A stretch of DNA of 64,000 nt, taken from assembly GCF_003628445.1 (NCBI RefSeq), contig NZ_RBZO01000010.1:1-64000 (forward strand), written 5' to 3'. Positions within the stretch are counted from its first letter, which is position 1; each line of letters opens with the position of its first letter. Position numbers and translations under genes: made by a program. The stretch is from Oceanobacillus bengalensis. GTDB lineage: Bacteria; Bacillota; Bacilli; Bacillales; Amphibacillaceae. The notes below the pieces were generated by a model. It saw nothing but the letters and a program-made list of their open reading frames with translations. It did not search any database and had not been told where the DNA came from. Shown here in pieces: positions 1-8,384 of the stretch.

Positions 1-137
1 ACAGACACGGGTACAAACAAGCCAAAAGCTCGGGTTTATTTGGAATGCAAATCCAAGGAGCAACCACGATATTTGCCGTTAATATGAAGAGGATTATAAA
101 GCTAATCAAGGAAAAAGAGGAAAAAGAGGAGAAATAG
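1..137 (+). pseudogene. 3' end of a transposase gene (partial at window edge)
   Basis: An open frame entering from the left edge (codons in phase with base 3) runs to TAG at 135-137. It encodes about 44 residues containing GLFGMQIQGA and a basic tail KRIIKLIKEKEE. This resembles the C-terminus of DDE transposases of the IS1182 type, where a conserved R-x-R/K-G-L motif is followed by a helix and a KRI/KRLI tail. The assignment rests on a short tail and memory of the family, so the family name is tentative. Whether the element is intact cannot be judged from this window. Confidence 0.5.
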
Positions 138-142
138 AGAGG

Positions 143-190
143 AAATTGAGCACATATTTCCTTAACTTCAGATAGAAGTGCTCAATTTTT
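143..190 (+). terminator. Hairpin terminator after the transposase end
   Basis: Inverted repeat AAATTGAGCAC (143-153) and GTGCTCAATTT (178-188) followed by T residues. It lies five bases after the transposase stop codon. Confidence 0.6.
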
Positions 191-244
191 ATTAAAATCG
201 TCATTTTATTGATTGTTTACGACTTAATAATTTATCAAACTTTT

Positions 245-385
245 AAACCGTAGGTTTTTCAGTGCCCTCGCGTCAGCACGAAGGGGGCTCATCAGCCGCC
301 CGCGAAAAGCGAAGTGTCTTTCCGGAACGGAATGTTTAAGCAAAACCCTTCACTTACTTCACAGTTTATACCAACTACTTAGCAT
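245..385. repeat. Interspersed GC-rich repeat, family B, copy 1
   Basis: A GC-rich block in an AT-rich gap, with TTTCCGGAACGG and CGCGAAAAGCGAAGTG. It ends in an ACTTCACAGTTTATACC-like edge. The TTTCCGGAACGG block and the edge recur near 32730-32785, and related edges lie near 41245 and 54966. No coding frame is seen. With the terminators at 143-190 and 420-448 it accounts for the gene-free stretch 138-452. Confidence 0.6.
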
Positions 386-419
386 TAGTAACAAACTTAT
401 AAAATGTGCCTGAATATAA

Positions 420-448
420 AAAATCCTGCATAAATGCAGGATTTTTTA
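420..448 (-). terminator. Terminator of yqgY
   Basis: Stem AATCCTGCA / TGCAGGATT (422-443) flanked by A-run and T-run, so it can act in both directions. It lies just after the yqgY stop codon on the minus strand. Confidence 0.75.
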
Positions 449-452
449 TTTA

Positions 453-695
453 TTAGTGACCAAAACCTGGTACAAGTATAAATTCTGAATACCATGTAAA
501 ACCAATCATGAATACTGTGCAATAAGCACCGAATAAATACATATACATTCTTTCTGATAATTTCAAATAACCTAGTGTAAGGAAAAATACCGTTTGAACA
601 AGGAATAAAAGTGCAGCTCCAACCATATCACCAACATAGAACATCACTGTAAAGATACCTGTCCAAAAGGCTAGAACACGAAACATGCGGTCCAC
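453..695 (-). CDS. yqgY: YqgY-like small membrane protein (DUF2626)
   Basis: An 80-residue protein with three hydrophobic segments and little else, so an integral membrane protein. The N-terminus MDRMFRVLAFWTG and the end VPGFGH match the B. subtilis YqgY/DUF2626 family, also about 80 residues long. The start is GTG at 695, chosen because a GGGGGG Shine-Dalgarno lies six bases upstream. Function is unknown. It keeps its B. subtilis position near comG. Identification is good, function none. Confidence 0.85.
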   Translation of the reverse strand: MDRMFRVLAFWTGIFTVMFYVGDMVGAALLFLVQTVFFLTLGYLKLSERMYMYLFGAYCTVFMIGFTWYSEFILVPGFGH

Positions 696-765
696 ATGAG
701 TCCCCCCTTTTAGATAACGTTATCATTGATATTATAAACAAGAAATCACTTCTTGTAAATAAATG

Positions 766-1467
766 TTAATTATTCACGAGTAGATTTACCTTATACGAGC
801 AGTTTTCACAATTATGCTCAAACATATTCTCTTCCGTTATTAGCTCAATATCCATAAATAACGTCTCAAACATTCCCTTAATGAATGAATGATGCATATC
901 ACAAATCATTTCATGATTGGTAGAAGCAATTTCTTTGAACGGACAATTGTTTACATCGAAATGAATTGTATTTTCCACTTCATTGTAGTGGAAGTTCGAA
1001 TATAAACCTAACATTGCTGAGGCATCCTCTAGGATATTAATTTTTTCTGTTAGATTTAGTAATTCGATATTCCCGTGGTAGTAATTTTTAACTATTTCTT
1101 TTCCGTATTTCTTACCGGTCTTATATAACGCTTCTTTGCCCGCTTGCCCCATATCCATTAATGATTCTAATACGATGGTAGAAAGGAGTTTATAATCACG
1201 ATGCGGGAAATTAAGCTCAATTACATTGTCTGATAAACGGTATAATCTACTAGGTCTTCCACCTTTTCCTGTCTTTTGTGAATATGAAATAATCATATTT
1301 ACGTCTTCTAATTTTGACAGGTGTAATCTCGCAACATTTGGATGAATCTCGAATTTCTTTGCAATTTCTGTGACATTCACCTCTTTATGTTTCTCAATTA
1401 AATATTGGTAAATATGGTATCTTGTTGGATCACTTAATACATTTGTAACTCTAAGTGTCTGTTCCAT
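766..1467 (-). CDS. Winged-helix transcriptional regulator with C-terminal cysteine cluster
   Basis: A 233-residue protein. Residues about 5-75 form an ArsR/DeoR-type winged helix (LSDPTRYHIYQYLIE, then VARLHLSKLED, then wing GKGGRPSRLYRLS). The C-terminal half carries NNCPFKEIA, MICDMHH and a final HNCENCSY, a four-cysteine arrangement that recalls the [Fe-S]-binding SufR family, though the spacing here (C-x13-C, then C-x2-C) is not the classical one. The start at 1467 is preferred over the upstream ATG at 1497 because GAGAGGTG lies just before it. Metal or redox sensing is an inference and target genes are unknown. It sits downstream of comG in the same orientation. Confidence 0.7.
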   Translation of the reverse strand: MEQTLRVTNVLSDPTRYHIYQYLIEKHKEVNVTEIAKKFEIHPNVARLHLSKLEDVNMIISYSQKTGKGGRPSRLYRLSDNVIELNFPHRDYKLLSTIVLESLMDMGQAGKEALYKTGKKYGKEIVKNYYHGNIELLNLTEKINILEDASAMLGLYSNFHYNEVENTIHFDVNNCPFKEIASTNHEMICDMHHSFIKGMFETLFMDIELITEENMFEHNCENCSYKVNLLVNN

Positions 1468-1606
1468 ATTCAGCACCTCTCGAATGTTTATTACCATAAT
1501 TATAATAGAAAAAGTAATTAAAAAGGCAAACTCCAGTTAATTGTTATAAATTATACATATTTAAACGCTCTTTACGTAATTTAGACAAAGGTGGGTTGTG
1601 ATTGCA

Positions 1607-1993
1607 TTACAATATTGAACGTTCAAGTACAATGGTATCTAGAATTTCAAACGTATATTGTGTTTTGCTTAAAACGATCTTAAATAGTAATTGTAACTCA
1701 GTATCTGATTTTGTATTGATTATTACATGGACGGATCCATTTGGGAAATCGTACGACATTCCACTAGAAGGAATATTACGATCTTTTTCTAATTCATCGA
1801 TAACCATTGTACGTGCCATCTGAAATAAGGTTTCTGCTTTAATCTGTTCTATTTGTCTTTCTGTAATCTCTAATTCATTCTGGTAAATCTCGATATTTGT
1901 TTTGACAATCATTAGTATGATAACCACAACAAATAGTATATAAGGTAATATAAAACCTTGTTCATTACGGATAATGGATGATGGTTTTTTCAT
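1607..1993 (-). CDS. comGG: ComGG, competence pseudopilus minor component
   Basis: Last gene of the comG operon, 128 residues. The N-terminus has a short basic leader and NEQGFILPYILFVV, a type IV pilin-like cleavage region with a single membrane helix, then a soluble tail. ComGG joins minor pseudopilins in the DNA-uptake pseudopilus. ATG at 1993 is chosen over an upstream in-frame start at 2035 because GGGAG is seven bases upstream and it places the pilin motif near the N-terminus. It overlaps the end of comGF. Sequence conservation in this family is low; the call rests on position plus pilin motif. Confidence 0.8.
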   Translation of the reverse strand: MKKPSSIIRNEQGFILPYILFVVVIILMIVKTNIEIYQNELEITERQIEQIKAETLFQMARTMVIDELEKDRNIPSSGMSYDFPNGSVHVIINTKSDTELQLLFKIVLSKTQYTFEILDTIVLERSIL

Positions 1994-2411
1994 ACGTATC
2001 TCCCTGTATATTTGTAACACGAACACGTACACCAAATGGTGAATCCTGAAAGGTTATTGTCTCAACATCTCTTAAATAGATTTCATGGCCACTACCATTT
2101 ACTTGTCTTCGAACAACATCTTCGTATTGGTTAAACTTAGCGATAACTGGATCTTGTGTTAATATCAGTTCTTCATCGTGTACAGTTACATCCGTTGATT
2201 TAATCACTTCATTCCTAAGAAAGTAAAAAAATTGATAGACAGAGGTTTCATCGTAATTAGAAGTATATTCTACCGAGCGAAGTAAATATCCCAAAAATGG
2301 CGACATGATAATGATTATGCTAAGCGTAAAAAGTAGGGTAATGAATGTAAATCCACGTTCATGTTGCTGGCATGCCATATAAGCAGGTTGTTTCCTGTTT
2401 TTCTCTAGCAT
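1965..2411 (-). CDS. comGF: ComGF, competence minor pseudopilin
   Basis: About 148 residues. After a 20-residue N-terminal region comes HERGFTFITLLFTLSIIII, a prepilin cleavage site and transmembrane helix, followed by a beta-rich domain ending DSPFGVRVRVTNIQG typical of ComGF. It is encoded between comGE and comGG and overlaps both. The start is uncertain: ATG 2411, GTG 2426 and ATG 2378 are all in frame, and none has an ideal ribosome binding site. The gene may be translationally coupled to comGE. Confidence 0.8.
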   Translation of the reverse strand: MLEKNRKQPAYMACQQHERGFTFITLLFTLSIIIIMSPFLGYLLRSVEYTSNYDETSVYQFFYFLRNEVIKSTDVTVHDEELILTQDPVIAKFNQYEDVVRRQVNGSGHEIYLRDVETITFQDSPFGVRVRVTNIQGDTYEKTIIHYP

Positions 2412-2694
2412 TCTTCCACGTTGCACATCCTTTCATATAATTATTTTCATCTATGAACATAAGGAATACGTTTTTGCCATTTATATTCTTTTTTAACGAC
2501 ATGGGTATCATGTGCTTATCCGCAAGATACGGTTGCAACTCATCATGTAACGTATATATAATTATCCGTCTGTCACTTAAAATGGCTTGCTCTTTAAATA
2601 GTTGACTGGTTATGGGTCCGATGGTTGTAATTACAGTAAAAAGTATTACTGTTCCAATTAATACTTCTACGAAAGAATATCCATTAATTTTCAT
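2359..2694 (-). CDS. comGE: ComGE, competence minor pseudopilin
   Basis: 111 residues. Begins MKINGYSFVEVLIGTV, a prepilin N-terminus with the cleavage glycine and conserved glutamate, then a transmembrane helix and a small soluble domain with two cysteines near the C-terminus. The open frame extends upstream to 2994, but GGGAGG ten bases before ATG 2694 and the pilin motif fix the start. It overlaps the end of comGD slightly. Minor pseudopilins initiate or cap the DNA-uptake pseudopilus. Confidence 0.85.
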   Translation of the reverse strand: MKINGYSFVEVLIGTVILFTVITTIGPITSQLFKEQAILSDRRIIIYTLHDELQPYLADKHMIPMSLKKNINGKNVFLMFIDENNYMKGCATWKNAREKQETTCLYGMPAT

Positions 2695-3142
2695 GAATAT
2701 AGAACCTCCCTTTACCAAACGGGAAAACAATCCGATATTCGACATCTTTTGTTGCGAAAATGATTGCTCTTGGATTCTTAATTGTCCCAGCGTTTGAAAA
2801 TTCAAATGTATCGTTTGTTCTTGTGTCAACGGATAATCCCTTAGGATAGTTTCTAGTCTCAAGTATGATGTTATCATCGTAGACCACATATTTATCCGCA
2901 TAAAACCGTATACGAATGTTATATTTAGATGTTGGTGTGAGTGTTTGTGCATATAACACATCCGATTGCAATACCTTGAAGAATTGCTGTACATGTATAT
3001 TGTTAAGGCTAGTCAGATTGGGCTTCGGAGTGAATAGTAATAATATTGATAGAATCGTAAGCACAAATAGTACTTCAACTAGTGTAAATCCGTTTCGCAC
3101 CTTAATTATTGTTGACACCAGAAATTCCAACTGCCCCTTCAT
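2684..3142 (-). CDS. comGD: ComGD, competence minor pseudopilin
   Basis: Up to 152 residues. KVRNGFTLVEVLFVLTILSI is a textbook prepilin cleavage and helix region, followed by a GspH-like domain. The ATG at 3142 gives a long 17-residue leader; GTG at 3118 would give a normal short leader and keeps an AAGGGG upstream, so the true start may be 3118. The gene overlaps the end of comGC, as usual in this operon. Confidence 0.85.
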   Translation of the reverse strand: MKGQLEFLVSTIIKVRNGFTLVEVLFVLTILSILLLFTPKPNLTSLNNIHVQQFFKVLQSDVLYAQTLTPTSKYNIRIRFYADKYVVYDDNIILETRNYPKGLSVDTRTNDTFEFSNAGTIKNPRAIIFATKDVEYRIVFPFGKGRFYIHEN

Positions 3143-3425
3143 TTAGTGTAATCGTCTGTCCATTAGGGCAAACTTTTTGCTCCTCTTTAATAAAACCAGC
3201 CTCAACTAGATCATCTAGGTCCCCTGGATACGCATGATGCTCGATATAATATGCATCAACTTGTGCTTGAACCATGGAAGTTAAAGCATCGCATCCTTTC
3301 TCATTTATTGCGGAACTTTGTCCACTTAAGTTCGGAACGATTAAAATGATTAACACGGATATGATCATCAAGACAATTAGCATTTCTACAAGAGTGAACC
3401 CATTATTGTTCTTTAATTTATTCAT
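3102..3425 (-). CDS. comGC: ComGC, major competence pseudopilin
   Basis: 107 residues. The leader MNKLKNNNG is followed by FTLVEMLIVLMIISVL, so prepilin peptidase (ComC) would cut after Gly9. The mature protein has a single N-terminal helix and a small C-terminal domain with two cysteines (KGCDAL and KVCPNG), the usual intramolecular disulfide of ComGC. It is the major subunit of the pseudopilus that draws transforming DNA through the wall. ATG follows a good Shine-Dalgarno (AAAGGAG). Confidence 0.95.
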   Translation of the reverse strand: MNKLKNNNGFTLVEMLIVLMIISVLIILIVPNLSGQSSAINEKGCDALTSMVQAQVDAYYIEHHAYPGDLDDLVEAGFIKEEQKVCPNGQTITLNEGAVGISGVNNN

Positions 3426-3438
3426 CGTAATTCTCCTT

Positions 3439-4488
3439 TTAGATGGTATTCATTAATTGGAACATAGGCCACATTAATGCGACATAAATAAAAATAACAA
3501 ATATACCTAGTACTATAAAAATGATCGGTTGAATGAATGTGATTGCTCTTAGTATTTTGTTCTCTATTTCTTCTAATTGTAGTTCCGCATAGACAACTAA
3601 ATCCTTCTCTAAAAAATATGCATCGGTGTTTTTTTGGAAAATCGTGGTGAGGGGCTTTTCGAGTAGTGTAAAACTAGAAATTACGCCAGAAATATGCACA
3701 CCATTTGTGAGACGTTCAATCATGATGAAGGAATAATGTGATAGGATAGGTAATTTCTGTTGATTAGCCATCTGGTGTAGGATTTCTTTAATAGACATAC
3801 CCGTTTTTAGAAGGGAACTAAAGTGTGTTGCGAAGAAATAGGAAGTGTATGCTGTTATGAATTTCCTGTAGACTGGAATTTGTTTGTAAATTTTTATTTG
3901 GGTTTCGATTGGAATTCTTTGTTTTATTAATTTCCAAACAAAAATAAAAACAATGACAAATAGTAACAGGATGAACAGGAAGGTGCTTACGACATCAATG
4001 ATATACATTGATAGGACAACCGTAGAACTGGAATCTTCATTTCCTTGAAAAAGATCGACAAAGGAAGGGAGGATTGTTTGATTTAAGAAATAAATGAGCA
4101 AGAAAAAAATAATAAATAAGAAGAGTGGATACCTTAAAATTTGTTGTAATTTTTTCGTGTTCGTTAATCGTTGTTTATACATGATGATGCACTGTTCTAT
4201 ACTCCCTTGTAAGTCACTGTTTACTTTAACAAAATATAAAAAGGAAGTGATGGTTGGATGGAAACCAGCTTTCTCGAAGGCTTCATCGATCGTTTCTCCT
4301 GCTTTTAGCGCATGAATAATTTCGTTTGCTGGTTTCAGCAGGGACTTGTCCCATTTCATTGCTTCTAATGCGTCAAGGGTTGGGTAACCATTCTTTAACA
4401 AGCGTAGAAACAAGTTTAAAAATCGTAATTGGTTTTCTTTTTTAATGATTTGTTTACGTTGTATAAATTTCTTCAGTGATAAATCCAT
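3439..4488 (-). CDS. comGB: ComGB, polytopic membrane platform of the competence pseudopilus
   Basis: 349 residues with the duplicated GspF/T2SF fold: helical cytoplasmic segments separated by hydrophobic stretches around residues 110-190 and a C-terminal membrane helix (FIVLGIFVIFIYVALMWPMF). It is the inner-membrane platform driven by ComGA. The start is taken at ATG 4488 with AAGAAGG upstream; an in-frame TTG lies at 4494. It overlaps the end of comGA by some 35 bases. Confidence 0.9.
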   Translation of the reverse strand: MDLSLKKFIQRKQIIKKENQLRFLNLFLRLLKNGYPTLDALEAMKWDKSLLKPANEIIHALKAGETIDEAFEKAGFHPTITSFLYFVKVNSDLQGSIEQCIIMYKQRLTNTKKLQQILRYPLFLFIIFFLLIYFLNQTILPSFVDLFQGNEDSSSTVVLSMYIIDVVSTFLFILLLFVIVFIFVWKLIKQRIPIETQIKIYKQIPVYRKFITAYTSYFFATHFSSLLKTGMSIKEILHQMANQQKLPILSHYSFIMIERLTNGVHISGVISSFTLLEKPLTTIFQKNTDAYFLEKDLVVYAELQLEEIENKILRAITFIQPIIFIVLGIFVIFIYVALMWPMFQLMNTI

Positions 4489-5461
4489 ACGCAAAGGCCT
4501 TCTTTCTTATTTTTTCAAATGTATCAAATTGGTAAGTGTCATATATTTCACCTCCCTTCACTGCTTTTTCCAACACTTCACCTTCTAATATCTCTAGAAT
4601 AGCTGCTCTTCTAGTCACCAGATTTCCACGCTCTATTGGAAGCAACTGAATCGAAGCAACGGCGATTAATGATTGTAGCAAATCAACTTGTTTAATACCC
4701 ATTTCCAGTAGACGATGAATTGTTCCTGTTGCATTTTTAGCGTGTAATGTACTAAATACAAGATGTCCTGTTAATGCCGCTTCGAAAGCAAATTGTGCTG
4801 TATATTTATCTCGGATTTCTCCAATCATAATCATATCCGGGTCATGTCTAAGTGCAGCTTTTAACCCTGTTTGATAGGTAATGCCTGCTTTTTCATTAAT
4901 TTGTACTTGCAAAATATCATGAATGTCCTTTTCAATAGGGTCTTCAAGTGTGATGGTTTGATAGGAGTTCTCTTTGAGGATTGTTTCAATTAATGCGTAC
5001 AATGCAGTAGTTTTTCCGCTTCCAGTCGGACCGGTGAACAGAATAATTCCTGACTGGTTTGATATTAGTTTTTTTAATTTATTAACCTGGTATGGAAATA
5101 AAAATAAGTTATGAAGTGTTAGTTTTTCCGTTTGTGGTAGGATGCGTATGGCAAGACTTTCCATGTGGTTTATAGGGAGTGTAGACAATCGTAGTGAAAA
5201 TAGATGATGATTGTCCCTAAAGTGGTATGCGCCGTTTTGCGGTTTTCTTGTCTCACCTATATCCATTCCAGAGGTGAATTTGTAGTAAGTTAATAAGGAT
5301 TGATACTGTGAATGGCTAATGGCCCTATGGAATGTTCGCTTACCGTGTATTCGGAAGTAAATATTTGTTTCTTGTCGGGAAGGGTAGAAATGAATATCTG
5401 AGGTTTCAAGCTTAATGGCTGCCTTAACTAAATCCCTTGATAGGGAAGAAGTGGTGTTCAC
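4454..5461 (-). CDS. comGA: ComGA, traffic ATPase of the competence pseudopilus
   Basis: 335 residues of the GspE/PilB secretion ATPase family. Visible motifs: Walker A GPTGSGKT (144-151), Asp box TLEDPIE (171-177), Walker B PDMIMIGEIRD (208-218) and His box TGHLVFSTLH (231-240). No tetracysteine zinc motif is present, as in other short ComGA proteins. Start is GTG at 5461 with AAAGGAG about eleven bases upstream; no ATG is available nearby. First gene of the comG operon; it powers pseudopilus assembly. I could not find a convincing pair of ComK AT-boxes upstream. Confidence 0.95.
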   Translation of the reverse strand: MNTTSSLSRDLVKAAIKLETSDIHFYPSRQETNIYFRIHGKRTFHRAISHSQYQSLLTYYKFTSGMDIGETRKPQNGAYHFRDNHHLFSLRLSTLPINHMESLAIRILPQTEKLTLHNLFLFPYQVNKLKKLISNQSGIILFTGPTGSGKTTALYALIETILKENSYQTITLEDPIEKDIHDILQVQINEKAGITYQTGLKAALRHDPDMIMIGEIRDKYTAQFAFEAALTGHLVFSTLHAKNATGTIHRLLEMGIKQVDLLQSLIAVASIQLLPIERGNLVTRRAAILEILEGEVLEKAVKGGEIYDTYQFDTFEKIRKKAFAYGFITEEIYTT

Positions 5462-5503
5462 GAAATGTTCAGCTCCTTTTATCGTTAGTTATATACTAAA
5501 ATA

Positions 5504-5510
5504 TTCGACA
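5504..5510 (-). promoter_or_regulatory. Possible Spo0A box upstream of comGA
   Basis: TGTCGAA on the minus strand lies in the gap between comGA and yqzE, inside a plausible comGA promoter (TTGTTT, 17 bases, TAGTAT). Several such 7-mers are expected by chance in a window of this size, so this is weak. Confidence 0.25.
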
Positions 5511-5621
5511 TAATTAAACAAATTCCTTCTTTTTAATGAAAATAATTTATAAATTTATAAGGGATAGACTTTGGCCTTTCTGTTAAGCCTATACATAAGT
5601 AGAAATAATGAGGTGAATAGG

Positions 5622-5798
5622 ATGTCAGGTAACGATTATATTAAATTTATGACAGAGCAATTTGTTACTTACTTGGACAGGCCGAGGGAAGAAAGAAAGA
5701 AGCGTAAATTAGAACAGAAAGTTTCCTATGGAGTCTCTAATTATTGGCTTGGGGTTTTACCTTTTGTACTAAAATCAATACGAAAGAAAGCAGAATAG
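5622..5798 (+). CDS. yqzE: YqzE-like small protein
   Basis: 58 residues, beginning MSGNDYIKFMTEQFVTYLD, then a very basic stretch REERKKRKLEQK and a weakly hydrophobic tail. This matches the YqzE family that accompanies comG in Bacillus. The start at 5622 is chosen over 5571 because of GAGGTG upstream. Here it is divergent from comGA and upstream of it, rather than next to comGG. Function unknown. Confidence 0.75.
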   Translation: MSGNDYIKFMTEQFVTYLDRPREERKKRKLEQKVSYGVSNYWLGVLPFVLKSIRKKAE

Positions 5799-5823
5799 CA
5801 GTGCATGCACTGCTATTTTTGTT
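5794..5823. terminator. Bidirectional terminator between yqzE and yqhG
   Basis: Perfect palindrome ATAGCAGTGCATGCACTGCTAT (22 bases, shown here in parts: AGCAGTGCA / TGCACTGCT) followed by TTTTT and preceded by A-rich sequence. It overlaps the yqzE stop codon and serves the convergent yqhG. Confidence 0.85.
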
Positions 5824-5826
5824 TCT

Positions 5827-6603
5827 TTAAGATTCTGCAAGATAGAAAATCCCACCATTAATAACCTCAAAGGAAATTACTGGCTGATATCTTTCTTTAA
5901 TTTCCTCTATTTCTTTATTCATTTGCTCTTCATTGTCGTCTGCATGATAAAAATGTCTCAATGTATTTAATTCTTCATTTAAAGCATGTAGGGATTCTTC
6001 AGCCCAAGTATGTTCTTGGTTTTCTATATAATTAGAAATAACCTTTTCTATTCTCAGATAACCACTTTGCAGCTTTATAAGTGGGGAAATGGTATAACAA
6101 TAATCACTTATAGTAGATTGTAAAGGGATTTCTTTTAAATGGTCCATCATCTCTAATCTCATTTTTCCATTTACGAGGTGAAGTCCGATTGAGATCACTT
6201 CGTCTTTTTTATATTTCCCTTTGTAACTTACCTTTATATTCACAACTAACCATGGATATAATGCCGTATTATGTGTTACATTAATCTTCTGAAAGAGTTT
6301 TGTGTACTTTTCATTTTCTTTCAAATGATTAATGAGTTGGTGTAACCTAGGACTTCCAAAGTGTATCCACTCACCTTTTTCTTCCTCACGTTTGTTTGGG
6401 TTTGTTATAAGTGTAAGTTTCATCGGCTCGCCTTTGTTTCCCATTTTTTTTACATAATGCCAATAGAATGGTCGATTCATCAATGCTCTGTCCATTTCCT
6501 CTGTTAATTGTACGCGTAATACGCCGTCATTATTTTCGATAATTTCACAATGATGAAATGAGAAATAATCATGTAGAAATTGATTTAAGTTAGCTATAGC
6601 CAT
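5827..6603 (-). CDS. yqhG: YqhG family protein
   Basis: About 258 residues, matching B. subtilis YqhG in length, in the N-terminal NLNQFLHDYFSFHHCEII and in position after yqhH. No catalytic motif or membrane segment is evident. The start at 6603 (MAIANL) follows GAGGAGGAGAAC; the open frame extends five codons further. The gene overlaps the end of yqhH by 14 bases, implying translational coupling with the helicase. Function unknown. Confidence 0.85.
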   Translation of the reverse strand: MAIANLNQFLHDYFSFHHCEIIENNDGVLRVQLTEEMDRALMNRPFYWHYVKKMGNKGEPMKLTLITNPNKREEEKGEWIHFGSPRLHQLINHLKENEKYTKLFQKINVTHNTALYPWLVVNIKVSYKGKYKKDEVISIGLHLVNGKMRLEMMDHLKEIPLQSTISDYCYTISPLIKLQSGYLRIEKVISNYIENQEHTWAEESLHALNEELNTLRHFYHADDNEEQMNKEIEEIKERYQPVISFEVINGGIFYLAES

Positions 6604-8242
6604 AGTTCTCCTCCTCATTGTTCGTTAATGAATGCCTGATAATACTTGTAAGATTATCTAATTTTATTTTCACTTCCCCAACAGATGTGGATTCAGCGTA
6701 GATTGTTTCTAGTTCCGTTTCCATACTACCGATGTTTAGCTCTGCTAGGATAGCGTCAAGATTTCCAATTACTTGTTCGAATAAATTAATCTTTTCATAC
6801 AGTAATGTCATAATATGTTCTTCAATTGTATCCCTGATAGCGAAATTATAAATGTGAACGTCCTTATTTTGTCCATATCGGTGGATACGACCTATTCGTT
6901 GCTCCAGTCGCATTGGATTCCACGGTAGATCATAATTAATTAAGTGACTGCAAAATTGTAAGTTAATCCCTTCACCACCAGCTTCTGTAGCAATTAGTAC
7001 TTGTACATGATTTTCAAATAGCTGTTTCATCCAGTCTTTTTTGCTCCGTTTAAAGCCTCCGCGGAAAGGTACCGATTTGATGCCATGTTGCTGTAAGATC
7101 CATTGAAGATAAAGTTGACTGGCCCTATATTCGGTAAAAATGATAACTTTTTCATCACCAATTTTTTTCATTAATTCAACCACTCGTTGTGCTTTTGCAT
7201 GGTGTGGTAATTGACCAATCTGGTCTACAATTGGCTGTAGGATTTTTTCTTGTTTATTTTCGTCCATTACTTTTTTTAAGGATAGATAACAAGCTTCTCG
7301 AGAAGAGCAAAGTTCTCTTAAATATGTAATCTTTGAAAAGGATGAGAACGGCCCTGTTGCTGTTTCAAGACTTTGATATGCAGACCTTTCTTCTTCTGTA
7401 AATTCAACCCATACCGTTTCAATATTTCGTTTCGTATTATTTAGCTCCGTATTTTGCCTTGTATTACGAATCATTACTTTCTGTATTAATTGCTTAAGGT
7501 AGGCATCTTGTTTTATATTCTTTCTATCTTTCCCGTAATTCTCTAAAAAGGAATCATAGTTACCTAAATGACCAGGTTTTAAAATTGAAATAAGGTTAAA
7601 AATCTCAATTAGACGATTCTGAACAGGTGTTGCTGTTAACAGTAAACAATATTTCTTTTTTAATGCTCGAACAAATTCATAGTTTTTTGTTTTATGGTTT
7701 TTTAGTTTATGTGCCTCATCAATTAAGATGAAGTCATATTCTATCTCTAAGATGTTTTCACGATGTGGAGGCCGTTTAGCCGTATCTAAGGATGAAATAA
7801 TCACATTTTGATTCCAATTATAATTTTTTCGATGGGCTACTGCCGGAATGTAGAACTTCTCATTTAACTCTCTTACCCACTGTGATACGAGGGATGCAGG
7901 AACTAGAATAAGTGCGTTCTTTACTAAACCACGCACCATATATTCCTTTAATATTAGTCCCGCTTCTATTGTCTTACCTAACCCAACTTCATCCGCTAAA
8001 ATAGCTCGACCATGCATACTTTCAATTGCTTGCTCTGCAGCACTAATTTGATGGTCAAGAAATTCTACGTGCGGAAGATATTCTAGGGCACGTAATCCCT
8101 TAAAGGTAGGAGTAATGGTTGTGAGTTCAGCTTCATATGCAGCTGAAAAAAGCTCCCAATTAGAGAAAGAACCTTCCTTTTCAATTACTGATTCTAAATT
8201 TTGTATAAATGTCGAATCCTTTTTTAGTTGAATAGAATGCAT
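6590..8242 (-). CDS. yqhH: SNF2-family DEAD/DEAH ATPase (YqhH)
   Basis: 550 residues. Helicase motifs in order: I ADEVGLGKTIEAG (around residue 90), II IDEAHKLKN, III LLTATPVQN, then the C-terminal RecA lobe with IIFTEYRAS, IATEAGGEGINLQF and motif VI QRIGRIHRYGQ. This is the RapA/HepA-like SNF2 organisation without extra accessory domains. SNF2 proteins translocate on duplex DNA and remodel bound complexes; the specific role of YqhH is not established. ATG at 8242 follows AAAAAAGGAAG. Confidence 0.92.
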   Translation of the reverse strand: MHSIQLKKDSTFIQNLESVIEKEGSFSNWELFSAAYEAELTTITPTFKGLRALEYLPHVEFLDHQISAAEQAIESMHGRAILADEVGLGKTIEAGLILKEYMVRGLVKNALILVPASLVSQWVRELNEKFYIPAVAHRKNYNWNQNVIISSLDTAKRPPHRENILEIEYDFILIDEAHKLKNHKTKNYEFVRALKKKYCLLLTATPVQNRLIEIFNLISILKPGHLGNYDSFLENYGKDRKNIKQDAYLKQLIQKVMIRNTRQNTELNNTKRNIETVWVEFTEEERSAYQSLETATGPFSSFSKITYLRELCSSREACYLSLKKVMDENKQEKILQPIVDQIGQLPHHAKAQRVVELMKKIGDEKVIIFTEYRASQLYLQWILQQHGIKSVPFRGGFKRSKKDWMKQLFENHVQVLIATEAGGEGINLQFCSHLINYDLPWNPMRLEQRIGRIHRYGQNKDVHIYNFAIRDTIEEHIMTLLYEKINLFEQVIGNLDAILAELNIGSMETELETIYAESTSVGEVKIKLDNLTSIIRHSLTNNEEENYGYS

Positions 8243-8342
8243 ATGATACTTCCTTTTTTAGTAAGATAATTTTAATTTCAATATACCTATTCATTTTGTT
8301 GTGTTATAATTCAGATAAAATGAAGGCATTTTTACTTGATAG

Positions 8343-8370
8343 TTAGTATATCCAATAAAATTCATATAAT
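8343..8370 (+). promoter_or_regulatory. Putative sigma-A promoter of the gcv operon
   Basis: TTAGTA (8343-8348), 16-base spacer and a perfect TATAAT (8365-8370), placing the transcript start just before the riboswitch at about 8377. Confidence 0.55.
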
Positions 8371-8384
8371 GCGGATGATTACAA

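Noticed and set aside
1602-1823. 73-codon frame on the plus strand over comGG
   Set aside because: It is antisense to comGG, has no ribosome binding site of its own and no recognisable motif.
5461-5620. ComK box upstream of comGA
   Set aside because: AT-rich tracts are present, but no pair fits AAAA-N5-TTTT acceptably.
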